A model generated the notes under the pieces. It searched no databases, was not told the origin of the DNA, and saw only the letters and a program-made list of their open reading frames with translations. A stretch of 64,000 nt of DNA from Exiguobacterium sp. J17977 (lineage in GTDB: Bacteria; Bacillota; Bacilli; Exiguobacteriales; Exiguobacteriaceae), in NCBI RefSeq assembly GCF_018616375.1, contig NZ_JAEQBB010000004.1, forward strand, positions 248,001 to 312,000. The letters run 5' to 3'. Position numbers and translations under genes: made by a program. Shown piece by piece: positions 37,013 through 46,272 of this stretch (the first letter of the stretch is position 1; each line of letters starts with the position of its first letter).

Positions 37013-37924
37013 TTGGGCAATCAAGTCATTAAATTATCAGCTACCGCCCAGGAGGAACTCATCGCGAGTTATCAGGCCCATTCAGTCAATCCTCCGCCAC
37101 ACGCACGATTCAGTGCCAAAACACCTCAGTGTGTGATTACGGTCTACAATTCGGGTAAAGTCATGTTCCAAGGACGCGATGCCGACACGGAAGCCGCCAA
37201 ATGGGGAACGAGCATTAAAAAAGAACCGAGTGTTCCGAAAAATGTTTTACCGGAAGGCTTTTCGGACTGGTCTGTCATCGGGAGCGACGAAGTCGGCAAA
37301 GGTGATTATTTCGGACCGCTCGTCGTTGTCGCCGCCTACGTGCCAAAAGAGAAAATCGCGCTCGTCAAAGAGCTCGGGGTCAAAGACTCCAAACTGTTGT
37401 CGGACACAGAAATCGTTCGAATCGCCAAAGACTTGCACGTCACCATCACCTATCAGAAAGCGACGTTGCACAATCCGGCGTATAATAAGATGCAACGGAC
37501 GATGACGCAAGGAAAAATGACGGCCATCGCCCACAACGCCGCCTTGTCGGCCTTATTGCAGAAGCTCGATGCGACACCAGACGCCATTTTAATCGATCAG
37601 TTCGCTGAAAAGAACGTCTACTACAACCACCTTCGTTCCGAAAAAGCAGTCGTCAAAGACGACGTCTATTTCTCGACGAAAGCGGAAGGACTGCATGTCG
37701 CCGTGGCCGCCGCCTCGATTCTCGCCCGCGCCTTGTTCTTAAAAGAAATGGACAAGTTGAGTGCGACACTCGGGGTCACGTTACCGAAAGGCGCCGGCGC
37801 CAAAGTCGACCAAGTCGCGGCCGATTTGATTGTTCGTTACGGTCAATCCCGTTTGAACGAGGTCGCGAAAGTTCACTTCGCCAACACGAAAAAAGCGATC
37901 CGGTTGAGCGAGTTGAAACGATAG
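37013..37924 (+). CDS. rnhC: Ribonuclease HIII
   Basis: A 303-residue enzyme degrading RNA in RNA-DNA hybrids. It has an N-terminal TBP-like substrate domain, then an RNase HII/HIII core with the catalytic DEVGKGDYFGP, DSKLLSD and VDQFAEKNVYY-like (LIDQFAEKNVYY) motifs and a later acidic residue in AAASILARALFLKEMD. The TTG at 37013 is preferred over the GTG at 37004, which touches the ribosome site AAAGGAA. In B. subtilis rnhC is also close to pheT. Confidence 0.93.
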   Translation: MGNQVIKLSATAQEELIASYQAHSVNPPPHARFSAKTPQCVITVYNSGKVMFQGRDADTEAAKWGTSIKKEPSVPKNVLPEGFSDWSVIGSDEVGKGDYFGPLVVVAAYVPKEKIALVKELGVKDSKLLSDTEIVRIAKDLHVTITYQKATLHNPAYNKMQRTMTQGKMTAIAHNAALSALLQKLDATPDAILIDQFAEKNVYYNHLRSEKAVVKDDVYFSTKAEGLHVAVAAASILARALFLKEMDKLSATLGVTLPKGAGAKVDQVAADLIVRYGQSRLNEVAKVHFANTKKAIRLSELKR

Positions 37925-37996
37925 TCCTATATTTGAAGATATGGTATATTGTTTTTAGGGTTTAATGAACTTAAAAATTTTTGGAGGATAGCGTTC

Positions 37997-38809
37997 ATGT
38001 TGCATTATAAAACGTACACATTAAGCGACGACCATCCTTGGGTCATCTTCATCCATGGCGCGGGTGGAAGTCTGTCGCATTGGTATCGTCAAATTCGGCC
38101 GTTCAAAAAAAAATATAACGTGCTCCTGCTCGACTTGCGTGGACACGGCGGCTCTTACAACGCAGAACAGTCGTTGAATCAACCGCTGAACGCGTATACG
38201 CTCGATGTCGTCGTCGAAGACGTCGTTGAGGTCATGGACCACTTACAGATTGAAAAAGGTCACATGGTCGGCCTATCGCTCGGGACAATCGTCATTCAAG
38301 CGATGTTCGAGCACCATCCGGAACGAATCGCTTCAGTCGTGCTCGGCGGGGCCATCGTCAAGTTCAACGTCCGCTCGACGTTGTTGATTCGCCTCGGCAG
38401 TCTCGTGCAGAGTTTCGTGCCGTACATGTGGCTATATCAGCTGTTCGCGTGGATTTTGTTACCGAAGAAGCGTCACAAGAAATCACGTATGATGTTCGTC
38501 CGCGATGCGGCCAATCTGTGCCAGCGTGAGTTCATCCGCTGGTTCAAGATGACCGAGAATATGAATCCGTTGCTTCGTCATTTCTCTTCAATCGAGACGA
38601 ACGTACCGATTCTCTATATTATGGGTGACGAAGACTACATGTTCCTCGAAGCCGTCGAACGGACCGCGAAACATCAGCCGACGGCACGCGTCCAAGTCGT
38701 CTCTGACTCAGGGCACGTCGTCAATGTCGACCAACCCGATCATTTCAATTCGATCTCGATGGCATTCATCGATCAACAAGTTGGCTCACTGGCAGCCAGC
38801 ACGTCTTAA
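37997..38809 (+). CDS. Alpha/beta-fold hydrolase
   Basis: A 270-residue hydrolase with oxyanion segment IHGAGGSLSHWY, DLRGHGGS, nucleophile elbow GLSLG (S94), a cap region that is hydrophobic (about 120-155) and the late GDEDYMF and SDSGHVVNVDQP segments supplying acid and histidine. The substrate is not identifiable. GGAGG lies 9 bases before the ATG; the frame is open further upstream without a ribosome site. It has its own terminator. Confidence 0.88.
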   Translation: MLHYKTYTLSDDHPWVIFIHGAGGSLSHWYRQIRPFKKKYNVLLLDLRGHGGSYNAEQSLNQPLNAYTLDVVVEDVVEVMDHLQIEKGHMVGLSLGTIVIQAMFEHHPERIASVVLGGAIVKFNVRSTLLIRLGSLVQSFVPYMWLYQLFAWILLPKKRHKKSRMMFVRDAANLCQREFIRWFKMTENMNPLLRHFSSIETNVPILYIMGDEDYMFLEAVERTAKHQPTARVQVVSDSGHVVNVDQPDHFNSISMAFIDQQVGSLAASTS

Positions 38810-38813
38810 AACG

Positions 38814-38846
38814 AGACGACCTTTCATCGGGTCGTCTTTCTTTTTT
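38814..38846 (+). terminator. Terminator of the alpha/beta hydrolase gene
   Basis: AGACGACC and GGGTCGTCT form a stem followed by TTCTTTTTT. Confidence 0.92.
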
Positions 38847-38948
38847 GAGCGGGTTTCAATTTTTTTCAAATAAATTTTCAGAAAATATTGATTATTGAAA
38901 AATATCATGTTACTCTTAGACAAATCTTAACAAACGGAGGAGCTGGCA

Positions 38949-39005
38949 ATGATGAAAACCCATGCGCAACACGGCCTACTGATTATTATTCGACTGAGGG
39001 ACTGA
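38949..39005 (+). CDS. Candidate 18-residue regulatory leader peptide
   Basis: A short reading frame with a strong ribosome site (CGGAGG at 38935-38940) reads MMKTHAQHGLLIIIRLRD and stops at 39005. It lies 142 bases upstream of a membrane-protein gene and precedes a terminator hairpin with an alternative stem. The Leu-Leu-Ile-Ile-Ile run would fit amino-acid attenuation; the Arg-Leu-Arg near the end resembles the +X+ motif of macrolide-stalled leader peptides such as ErmDL. Neither mechanism is proven. It is too short to be judged by coding statistics. Confidence 0.55.
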   Translation: MMKTHAQHGLLIIIRLRD

Positions 39006-39062
39006 AAATCGACTCGATGACCGAGACGAATTTTTGGGCCCTTGTTTCGATGGTTTCGGACG

Positions 39063-39113
39063 AGGCGCTCATGGTATGACCGACGCGCCTATCCCATCCG
39101 GATAGGTTTTTTT
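39063..39113 (+). promoter_or_regulatory. Terminator/antiterminator switch before the PTS_EIIC_2-family gene
   Basis: The terminator stem CCTATCC (39088-39094) / GGATAGG (39100-39106) is followed by seven T. AGGCGC (39063-39068) can pair instead with GCGCCT (39085-39090), extended by inner TCAT/ATGA pairing. The two structures share bases 39088-39090 and exclude each other. CCATG-CGC inside the leader peptide (38960-38967) can pair with GCG-CT-CATGG (39065-39074), masking the antiterminator arm. Confidence 0.65.
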
Positions 39114-39146
39114 ATTGGATTGACACACATAGAGGAGATGATGGAA

Positions 39147-40160
39147 GTGAAACAGTACGCAATGGATCGCATGATCAAAATATCAGCAGGAATGGCAAGC
39201 GCCGTCCTCGTCACGCTCGGGGTCGGACTCTTGATTGAAACGATTGGGAAGATGGCCGGAATCGAGACACTCGTCTTGATTGGGCAAGTCGCGAAATCAT
39301 TGCTCGCCCCGGCACTCGGTGCCGGTGTCGCCTATCAGCTCGGTGGCAATACGCTCATTTTGTTCAGCTCGATGATTGCGGCAACCGTCGGTGGTGCGGC
39401 GCTCCAAGCGACCGAGAGCGGGCTCGTCCTCGTGCCCGGTCAACCGATCAGCGCCTTGATTGCAGCAGCGGCTGCGGTCTGGTTAGGCAAACGTGTCCTC
39501 GGCAAAACGAAATTCGATATGATGGTCGTCCCGGTCACAGCCGTCCTCGGCGGCGGCATCGTCGGCGTCGGCGCAGCAGCCGTCACGACACCGCTCATCA
39601 ACTCAATCAGCGCCAGCATCACCGCTTCGGTCAATACGTCACCGATCGCGACATCGCTCGTCATCGCGCTCGTCTTCAGTGCCATGCTCATGTCACCTGC
39701 TTCATCAGCCGCACTCGCCATCGCGCTTCAACTCGACCCGGTCGCCAGTGCCGCCGCGTTGATCGGGTGTACGGCCCAGTTCGTCGGCTTCACGCTCATG
39801 GCATATCGCCAAACAGATCCGGGCGGTTTGGTCGCCTCGTTCTTCGTCACACCGAAAGTCCAGTTCCCGAACGTCGTCAAAAACCCTCGCGTCGTCATGC
39901 CGCCGTTCATCGCAGCAATGATCAGCGCGCCGATTGCGACGCTCGTCTTCTCACTCGAAGTCCCTTATGAAATTGCGGGACTTGGGCTCAACTCATTGAT
40001 TGCGCCGCTCAATATCCTTGCCGCGCAAGGAATGGATGCGTTCCTCATCTTCGTTGGAACGGGAGTCGTCCTTCCGGCCGTCATCACGTTCGCCTTGTAT
40101 AAAGTGACATGCCTCGTCGGTTGGACAAAGTTCGGCGACTTGGCGCTCGAAGTTCAATAA
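39147..40160 (+). CDS. PTS_EIIC_2 / PfoR-family membrane protein
   Basis: A 337-residue protein with eight to ten hydrophobic helices, starting KQYAMDRMIKISAGMASAVLVTLGVGLL. Repeated glycine-rich segments are LGAGVAYQLGG, LGGGIVGVGAAAVTTPLI and PPFIAAMISAPIATLVF. This is the PTS EIIC-like family that includes PfoR; members lack EIIA and EIIB partners, and their substrates are not established. The GTG at 39147 has GAGGAG at best spacing; ATG codons at 39138 and 39141 are alternatives. Expression is probably set by the upstream leader switch. Confidence 0.78.
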   Translation: MKQYAMDRMIKISAGMASAVLVTLGVGLLIETIGKMAGIETLVLIGQVAKSLLAPALGAGVAYQLGGNTLILFSSMIAATVGGAALQATESGLVLVPGQPISALIAAAAAVWLGKRVLGKTKFDMMVVPVTAVLGGGIVGVGAAAVTTPLINSISASITASVNTSPIATSLVIALVFSAMLMSPASSAALAIALQLDPVASAAALIGCTAQFVGFTLMAYRQTDPGGLVASFFVTPKVQFPNVVKNPRVVMPPFIAAMISAPIATLVFSLEVPYEIAGLGLNSLIAPLNILAAQGMDAFLIFVGTGVVLPAVITFALYKVTCLVGWTKFGDLALEVQ

Positions 40161-40164
40161 CCAA

Positions 40165-40199
40165 AAAAATGGTGCCCACCTCATGTGGACACCATTTTT
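40165..40199. terminator. Bidirectional terminator (membrane protein / pheT)
   Basis: AAATGGTG-C-CCAC and TGTGG-A-CACCATTTTT pair, with A and T runs on the two sides, between convergent genes. Confidence 0.9.
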
Positions 40200-40202
40200 A
40201 CG

Positions 40203-42578
40203 TTATGCGCGAACTTCCGCACCGTGCGCCGTTTGAACGGCAGTGAGAATCGCTTCATACGACGCCGTCACTTCTTCATCTTGAAGGGTGCGGGTCGGAT
40301 CTTGATACTTGAGCGAGAAGGCGATTGATTTCTCATCGTCTCCTACGTTCTCCCCGATATAGACATCGAACAAAGCGAGGTCAATCAACAGTGGTCCTGC
40401 CGCCTGTTTGATGGTCGCTTCGACTTGACCGGCCGGGATATCCCGTTTCAACACGAGCGCCAAATCACGTGTGATCGATGGGAAACGTGGGACGTCTTCA
40501 TAGATAAGCTCGGCTGACTGTTGCAATACGTCCAAGTCGAGTTCGAACACGTACACTTCTTTCAATCCATACACGTCTTTCGATACGCCTGGGTGGACTT
40601 GTCCGACGTAACCGATGACACGTCCGTCGATGAGCACGTTGGCGGTACGACCTGGGTGCATATCCGCAATCACGGCCGCCTCATACGTCGCTTCGACACG
40701 TAGCGCAGCCAAGAGCGTCTCGACGGCTCCTTTGGCTACGAAATAGTCGACCGGGACACGCGTACCTTGTGAACGGTGATCGTACCAAAGTCCCGTCAAT
40801 ACGCCGGCGACGCGCTCCGTTTCACGTGGCAACGTCTCGCCTTGTTCGACATAGACGCGCCCTGTCTCATACAATCGCACGTTCGCTTGTTGACGCGACG
40901 TATTGTAACGAGCCGCCTCGAGCAACCCTGGAATAAGCGATGTCCGGAGTACCGAACGCTCTTCGCTCATCGGCATTGCCAAGTTCACTTGTGCCAAGTC
41001 GGCCCCACTGAAGCGCGAGGCATTCCCGACGCTCGTAAGCGAGTACGTGATGGCTTGCGACAGTCCTGCGCCTTGGAGGACACGACGGACGCGACGACGC
41101 AACACGTTCTCTTTCGGGAGGTACCCTTTCGAGTGTGACGCCGGAAGGCTCGACGGTAGACTGTCATAGCCATAGAGGCGTGCCACTTCTTCCGTGATGT
41201 CAGCCGGCAACTCCAAGTCAGGGCGACGCGACGGTACGTGGACCGTCAACGTCTCGTCCCCGGTCACATCGAGACCGAGACGTTCCAAGATGCGGACGAT
41301 CGTCGCTTGCTCGAGGTCCATTCCGAGTCGATGGTTGATATAAGCGACCGAGACGTCAATCGTCCGTGCCGCCGAGTCTTTGTCCCCAGCGACGACGATG
41401 TCGCTGATTGTGCCACCGCTCACTTCGACGATGAGTTCGGCCGCGCGGTCAAGCGCCAATTGTAACCGTTCCGGGTCGACGCCTTTTTCAAAGCGGGCAC
41501 TCGAATCCGAGCGTAAACCGAGCGTACGGCTCGTCTTACGGACCGATGCCGGTGCGAAGTAAGCTGACTCGAGGATGATACTCGACGTCGTCGCATCGAC
41601 TTCGGTGTTCGCTCCACCCATGACGCCGGCGATGGCGACAGGCTGCTCGCCGTCCGTGATGACCATCATCGAGGCATCGAGCGTGCGCGTCACATCATCG
41701 AGCGTGACGATTTCTTCCCCGTCATGTGCTTGACGAACCGCAATCGTCGTTCCGAGTTTCGCCGTATCGAACGCATGAAGCGGTTGACCGAGCTCGAGCA
41801 TGACATAGTTCGTCACATCGACGACGTTGTTGATCGGGCGAACGCCCTCTGCAATCAAGATGTTTTTTAACCATTGTGGCGAGTCACCGATAACGACGCC
41901 GTCGACACGGCGTGTCGCATAGTACTGACAGTTGTCTGTCTCGAGACGAACGCTGACCGTGTTCGCGACATCTGTCGTCACGTCGGCAGTCGGTAATGTG
42001 TATGGACGCTCGAGGATGGCCGCGACTTCATGAATGATTCCGTAAAGGCTCAAGCAATCCGAGCGGTTCGGTGTCAATCCGAGCTCGATCACTTCATCGT
42101 CGAGGTCTAACAGGCGGATGACGTCCGCACCGACTTCGACCGGTTCTCGGAACGTATGAATCCCATCCTGCTCGTCTTCGCGAATTTGTTTTTTCTCGAA
42201 TCCGAGTTCCTCGAGCGAGCAAATCATTCCTTGCGACTCGACGCCGCGCAGCTTCGCTTTCTTGATTTTAAGTCCTGGGAGACGAGCTCCGACCGTCGCC
42301 ACGATGACGTGTTGACCGGCGGCGACGTTCGGTGCGCCACAGACGATTTGAACCGGGCTGTCCGCACCGATATTGACCGTCGTTACGTTCAACTTGTCTG
42401 CCTCCGGATGCTTCTCACAAGCGAGGACATGCCCGACGACGAGTCCCGACAAGCCTTCCGACCGACTGACGACGCTCTCGACTTCAATCCCGTTTTTCGT
42501 GATTAAGTCGCCGAGCGTTTGTCCGCTCAAATCGGATACATCAATATATTGATTCAACCATTTTTTTGATAATAACAT
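40203..42578 (-). CDS. pheT: Phenylalanyl-tRNA synthetase beta subunit
   Basis: A 791-residue subunit of the alpha2-beta2 enzyme. It has the tRNA-binding (EMAP-like) domain near the N-terminus (VVGHVLACEKHPEADKLNV, VCGAPNVAAGQ), the B3/B4 editing region, B5 (LELPADITEEVARLYGYD), the catalytic-like core and the C-terminal anticodon-binding FDX-ACB domain (RFPSITRDLALVL, DVYIGENVGDDEKSIAFSLKYQD). It lies 12 bases after pheS, both under the Phe T-box. Confidence 0.97.
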   Translation of the reverse strand: MLLSKKWLNQYIDVSDLSGQTLGDLITKNGIEVESVVSRSEGLSGLVVGHVLACEKHPEADKLNVTTVNIGADSPVQIVCGAPNVAAGQHVIVATVGARLPGLKIKKAKLRGVESQGMICSLEELGFEKKQIREDEQDGIHTFREPVEVGADVIRLLDLDDEVIELGLTPNRSDCLSLYGIIHEVAAILERPYTLPTADVTTDVANTVSVRLETDNCQYYATRRVDGVVIGDSPQWLKNILIAEGVRPINNVVDVTNYVMLELGQPLHAFDTAKLGTTIAVRQAHDGEEIVTLDDVTRTLDASMMVITDGEQPVAIAGVMGGANTEVDATTSSIILESAYFAPASVRKTSRTLGLRSDSSARFEKGVDPERLQLALDRAAELIVEVSGGTISDIVVAGDKDSAARTIDVSVAYINHRLGMDLEQATIVRILERLGLDVTGDETLTVHVPSRRPDLELPADITEEVARLYGYDSLPSSLPASHSKGYLPKENVLRRRVRRVLQGAGLSQAITYSLTSVGNASRFSGADLAQVNLAMPMSEERSVLRTSLIPGLLEAARYNTSRQQANVRLYETGRVYVEQGETLPRETERVAGVLTGLWYDHRSQGTRVPVDYFVAKGAVETLLAALRVEATYEAAVIADMHPGRTANVLIDGRVIGYVGQVHPGVSKDVYGLKEVYVFELDLDVLQQSAELIYEDVPRFPSITRDLALVLKRDIPAGQVEATIKQAAGPLLIDLALFDVYIGENVGDDEKSIAFSLKYQDPTRTLQDEEVTASYEAILTAVQTAHGAEVRA

Positions 42579-42590
42579 GTGTGATCCCCC

Positions 42591-43613
42591 TTAGAATTGC
42601 TCGATGAAGCGTAAGTCGTTTGTATAGAAGTGGCGGATATCATCCACCCCATGTTTTAGCATCGCCATCCGTTCGACACCGATTCCGAATGCGAATCCAG
42701 ACATCTTCGTCGAATCATAACCTGCCATCTCGAGCACACGTGGATGCACCATCCCGCTACCAAGAATCTCAATCCAGCCTGTCTTCTTACAGACGTTGCA
42801 GCCTTTGCCGCCGCACTTGAAACAAGAGATATCAACTTCGACCGACGGCTCCGTGAACGGGAAGAAACTCGGACGGAGACGAATCTCACGCGTCTCACCG
42901 AACAACTGCTTGACGAACGATTCGAGTGTCCCTTTCAAATCAGCCATCGAGATATGCTCATCGATGACGAGCCCTTCGATTTGCATGAACTGATGCGAGT
43001 GCGTCGCGTCATCCTCATCGCGACGGTACACTTTACCCGGACAGATGATACGAATCGGCTTCCCTTCTGCTTGGAGCATCGTCCGTGCTTGAACCGGGGA
43101 CGTATGCGTCCGGAGGAGCGTCTCGTCTGTGACATAGAACGAATCCTGCATATCGCGGGCCGGATGATCTTTCGGGAGGTTGAGCATCTCGAAATTGTAC
43201 AAGTCCGTCTCGACTTCCGGACCTTCAGCAATCGTATAGCCGAGACCGACGAATAAGTCTTCCATCTCATCGACGATCTGTTGAAGCAAGTGGGTGTGTC
43301 CTGGCAGAGACGTCCGACCCGGGAGCGTGACATCAATCGTTTCCGCCGCAAGTTTCGCTTCGAGTTCGACTGCCTTCACTTCCTCGATTCGTGCCTCTAA
43401 CGTGTCTTGGATTGTCGTCCGGACCGTGTTGACGAGTTCACCGACGGCAGGTCGTTCTTCAGGTGAGAGTTTCCCCATCCCGCGGAGCACCTCGGTCATC
43501 GGCCCCTTTTTTCCTAAATATTTGATGCGGACATCGTTCAACTCTTTTTGTGACGACGCCGCTTGAATCTCCTGCAACGCCTCTTGCTGTAATTGTTCCA
43601 ACTGTTCTTTCAT
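42591..43613 (-). CDS. pheS: Phenylalanyl-tRNA synthetase alpha subunit
   Basis: A 340-residue class II synthetase subunit with an N-terminal coiled coil for tRNA binding, motif 1 region [14 protein letters not shown], motif 2 ([22 protein letters not shown]) and motif 3 ([22 protein letters not shown]), plus a CxxC pair ([16 protein letters not shown]). It charges tRNA-Phe. B. subtilis has sspI nearby; it is absent here. Confidence 0.98.
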   Translation of the reverse strand: MKEQLEQLQQEALQEIQAASSQKELNDVRIKYLGKKGPMTEVLRGMGKLSPEERPAVGELVNTVRTTIQDTLEARIEEVKAVELEAKLAAETIDVTLPGRTSLPGHTHLLQQIVDEMEDLFVGLGYTIAEGPEVETDLYNFEMLNLPKDHPARDMQDSFYVTDETLLRTHTSPVQARTMLQAEGKPIRIICPGKVYRRDEDDATHSHQFMQIEGLVIDEHISMADLKGTLESFVKQLFGETREIRLRPSFFPFTEPSVEVDISCFKCGGKGCNVCKKTGWIEILGSGMVHPRVLEMAGYDSTKMSGFAFGIGVERMAMLKHGVDDIRHFYTNDLRFIEQF

Positions 43614-43632
43614 AATTTATTTCCTCCTCTAC

Positions 43633-43880
43633 AAAAAAAGTCCCTTCAGTCGATGACTGAAGGGACGAATAATCGCGGTACCACCCTACTTGGCCGAAAT
43701 CGGCCCACTTGAGAGCATCGGTATCGGGATGCTACCCCGGTGTTGTCTCCAACACGACTCGAGAGTGAATTCGGCGCCGACCAAGGCATCGGCTCGCAGT
43801 CTCGGCCCATGCTCCCTGTACTCGTTCGGTAGTTCGCGTACTATGCTCTTTCAACGTCTATTCGTTATTTTGTTCGATGT
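43633..43880 (-). promoter_or_regulatory. T-box leader of pheST (Phe specifier)
   Basis: On the minus strand the T-box core AGGGTGGTACCGCG (43687-43674) is followed by a terminator with 12-bp arms GTCCCTTCAGTC/GACTGAAGGGAC (43666-43640) and seven T. An antiterminator can form with the core. In Stem I the candidate specifier is TTC at 43769-43767 within GAATTCACT, a Phe codon. Uncharged tRNA-Phe would favour read-through into pheST. Confidence 0.95.
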
Positions 43881-43884
43881 AATT

Positions 43885-43913
43885 AACCTATCACGATTCG
43901 TCAGTGCTGACAA
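43885..43913 (-). promoter_or_regulatory. Promoter of the pheST T-box leader
   Basis: On the minus strand TTGTCA (43913-43908), a 17-base spacer and TAGGTT (43890-43885). The -10 is weak, but position and spacing suit the leader start. Confidence 0.55.
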
Positions 43914-43915
43914 GG

Positions 43916-44662
43916 TTATTGTAGCGCGATCCGATACATGAGAATACCGGCCGCGACGGCCGCGTTCAACGATTCGGCATCGCCGAGAACCGGGATATGG
44001 ACACGGGTATCACATAATTCGAGCACGTCGTGATGCACGCCTTGTGCCTCGTTGCCGATGACGAGCGCGACCTTCTCACTGAACTTGACTTGCTCATACG
44101 ATGTCGCTTTCGCGAGCGCCGTGCCGTAAATCTGGAACCCTTCGCTCTTCAATTCAGGCAACGTCTCGAGTAAATCGACCGAGCTCACGTTGACGTGAAA
44201 CAGAGAGCCTTGTGTCGCGCGCACGACTTTGGCATTGAACGGGTCGACCGTCCCTTTTCCGAGCAGGACCGTGTCGAAGCCGGCCGCGTCCGCCGTTCGA
44301 ATCATTGTCCCGAGATTACCTGGGTCTTGGATTCGATCGAGGACGAGCACATGCTTCATCTTTCGTTCGACCGGGGCCATCTTGACGACAGCGAACACCC
44401 CTTGCGTTTTCTCTGTCTCTGACAATAAGTCAGCCACATGGTCAGATAGTTCGAGAACAGGCATCTCATCGAGGCGCCATGATCCTTTCGGGGTATACGA
44501 CTCCCCCATAATCAGCTGCACGAGACGTCCGGCACGGATGGCCTCGTCGACCAAATGCTCGCCTTCGACCAAAAATTGTCCGGACTCTTGTCTGCCTTTT
44601 TTCGTCATCAAACGCTTTAAGCGCTTAATCGTCTCACTTTTCGTAGACGTGATTTTCGTCAT
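43916..44662 (-). CDS. ysgA: TrmH/SpoU-family RNA methyltransferase (YsgA)
   Basis: A 248-residue SPOUT methyltransferase with an N-terminal L30e-like substrate domain (KKGRQESGQFLVEGEHLVDEAI) and the knot motifs VLDRIQDPGNLGTMIRTADAAGFD, VALVIGNEAQGVH and HIPVLGDAESLNAAVAAGILMY. It probably 2'-O-methylates ribose in rRNA; the target is not known. It lies 1 base after ysdC, matching the B. subtilis order. Confidence 0.92.
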   Translation of the reverse strand: MTKITSTKSETIKRLKRLMTKKGRQESGQFLVEGEHLVDEAIRAGRLVQLIMGESYTPKGSWRLDEMPVLELSDHVADLLSETEKTQGVFAVVKMAPVERKMKHVLVLDRIQDPGNLGTMIRTADAAGFDTVLLGKGTVDPFNAKVVRATQGSLFHVNVSSVDLLETLPELKSEGFQIYGTALAKATSYEQVKFSEKVALVIGNEAQGVHHDVLELCDTRVHIPVLGDAESLNAAVAAGILMYRIALQ

Positions 44663-44663
44663 A

Positions 44664-45743
44664 TTATCCCTCTTTCAACCATTGAACCGTTTCGTGGTCG
44701 AGTCGTTTCGTGAGCGCTACGACCAAATCGACGGCTGCTTCATAATCTGCTTTGTGAATGATCGAGACATTCGTATGCAAATAACGGACCGGTACCGTGA
44801 GCGCGACGGCCGGCATCCCGACACCTGCCAAATGGAAGCGTCCAGCGTCCGTTCCACCGCCCGGCGTCAAATCCAATTGGTACTTGATGTCGTTCTCTTT
44901 CGCCACTTCGACGATTAAATCGATGAGGCGTGGGTTCGTGATGGTCGTCGCATCAAAGAAGATGACTTGAACGCCTTCCCCGAGTTTCGACAAGCCTTCT
45001 GCCGGTGTCATCCCTGGTGTATCTCCTGGAATTCCCGTATCGACGGCGATGGCGACATCCGGTTTGACCAAGTTGGCGGCCGTGACGGCACCGCGCAACC
45101 CGACTTCTTCTTGGACCGTCGCTCCTGTAAAGACGACACCCGGAACTTCGTCGTCTTTCAATCGTTTCGCCGCCTCGATGGCGATGGCACAACCGATTCG
45201 GTTATCCCACGCTTTGGCCATCAAGAAGTCTTCATTTTTCATGACCGTGAACTCACAGTGCGGGACGACCGTATCGCCCGGGCGAATGCCCCACTCCGCG
45301 ACTTGGTCTTTCGACGTCGCGCCGATATCAAGGAACATGTCTTTAATCTCGACAGGTTTCTTGCGCGCTTCGAGCGGAAGCACGTGCGGCGGTTTCGCAC
45401 CGATGACCCCAGGGATTTTTTCGCCTGAGCGTGTGACGACGTCCATGCGTTGCGCGAGCAATACTTGGTTCCACCAGCCACCGAGCGCTTGGAAACGTAA
45501 GAAGCCGCCTTCTTCGATTCGTGTCACCATGAAGCCGACTTCATCCATATGGCCGGCAATCATGACACGCGGACCATCCGCCTTGCCCGTCACCCGTCCA
45601 AACAGACTGCCTAGTCCGTCTTGTTCGAACGCTTCCACGTGAGGCTCCAAGTATTCGCGCATCAATGAGCGGACTTCTCCTTCATTTCCCGGGACACCGG
45701 TGGCATCCGTCAAGCGTTTCAGCATATGTAATGATTCGTTCAT
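44664..45743 (-). CDS. ysdC: M42-family glutamyl aminopeptidase/cellulase-like metalloenzyme (YsdC)
   Basis: A 359-residue M42 peptidase of the TET aminopeptidase type. Metal ligands and catalytic residues are in AGHMDEVGFMV, AKAWDNRIGCAIAIEAA, TVQEEVGLRGA, VDTGIPGDTPG and PVRYLHTNVSIIHKADYE. Expected to form a large oligomer trimming peptides in the cytoplasm. It is followed by ysgA as in B. subtilis. Confidence 0.93.
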   Translation of the reverse strand: MNESLHMLKRLTDATGVPGNEGEVRSLMREYLEPHVEAFEQDGLGSLFGRVTGKADGPRVMIAGHMDEVGFMVTRIEEGGFLRFQALGGWWNQVLLAQRMDVVTRSGEKIPGVIGAKPPHVLPLEARKKPVEIKDMFLDIGATSKDQVAEWGIRPGDTVVPHCEFTVMKNEDFLMAKAWDNRIGCAIAIEAAKRLKDDEVPGVVFTGATVQEEVGLRGAVTAANLVKPDVAIAVDTGIPGDTPGMTPAEGLSKLGEGVQVIFFDATTITNPRLIDLIVEVAKENDIKYQLDLTPGGGTDAGRFHLAGVGMPAVALTVPVRYLHTNVSIIHKADYEAAVDLVVALTKRLDHETVQWLKEG

Positions 45744-45766
45744 GGGACATCGCTCCTTCGTTTCGA

Positions 45767-46249
45767 TTAGTAACCTTGATTTTGTCGCTCATGGTTCTTT
45801 TCATTTTTCGCCATATACGCCATCTCCATCAACTCTTCGTTGATGCCGAGCGTATAGCCAAGTTCGAGATAAGCCGCCATCAGCGTCTCGTACATCGGTT
45901 CCGTCTTCGACAAACCAAAGTTCGTCACTTTGCGGAACACGTCTAAAAAAGCGTCAGTCGCATCAAGATACGAGCTACCTGCCGGGAACGAATCGCGTTC
46001 ATACCCGAGGGCAAGACCGAGCGACAATAAGAAATGAATGCCGTCGACATACTCTTCTAAGATCACGTCTTGAGGCGACGGGCCCTTCGTTGACCAAAAT
46101 TTAAAACTACGGGTCTCATTGGCGAGTTCACCAAGTTCGACGAGCAAAGCGAGCAGCCGCTCATCAAATTGGTTCCCGGATAGTTGATGTTCTTCTTTGA
46201 TCCGCTCATCTAATTCACGCTGCCGATCAAATAATGTTGTCCAGTTCAC
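45767..46249 (-). CDS. All-alpha dUTP diphosphatase (MazG-like superfamily)
   Basis: A 160-residue helical protein with the metal-binding signature LLVELGELANETRSFKFWS and a second acidic helix EEYVDGIHFLLSLGLALG, as in the dimeric dUTPase (dUTPase_2) family. It would hydrolyse dUTP to dUMP. It occupies the place held by ysdB in B. subtilis. The start is a GTG at 46249 with GGAGGAG upstream. Confidence 0.88.
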   Translation of the reverse strand: MNWTTLFDRQRELDERIKEEHQLSGNQFDERLLALLVELGELANETRSFKFWSTKGPSPQDVILEEYVDGIHFLLSLGLALGYERDSFPAGSSYLDATDAFLDVFRKVTNFGLSKTEPMYETLMAAYLELGYTLGINEELMEMAYMAKNEKNHERQNQGY

Positions 46250-46272
46250 CGGTTGCTCCTCCTATTCTGCAT

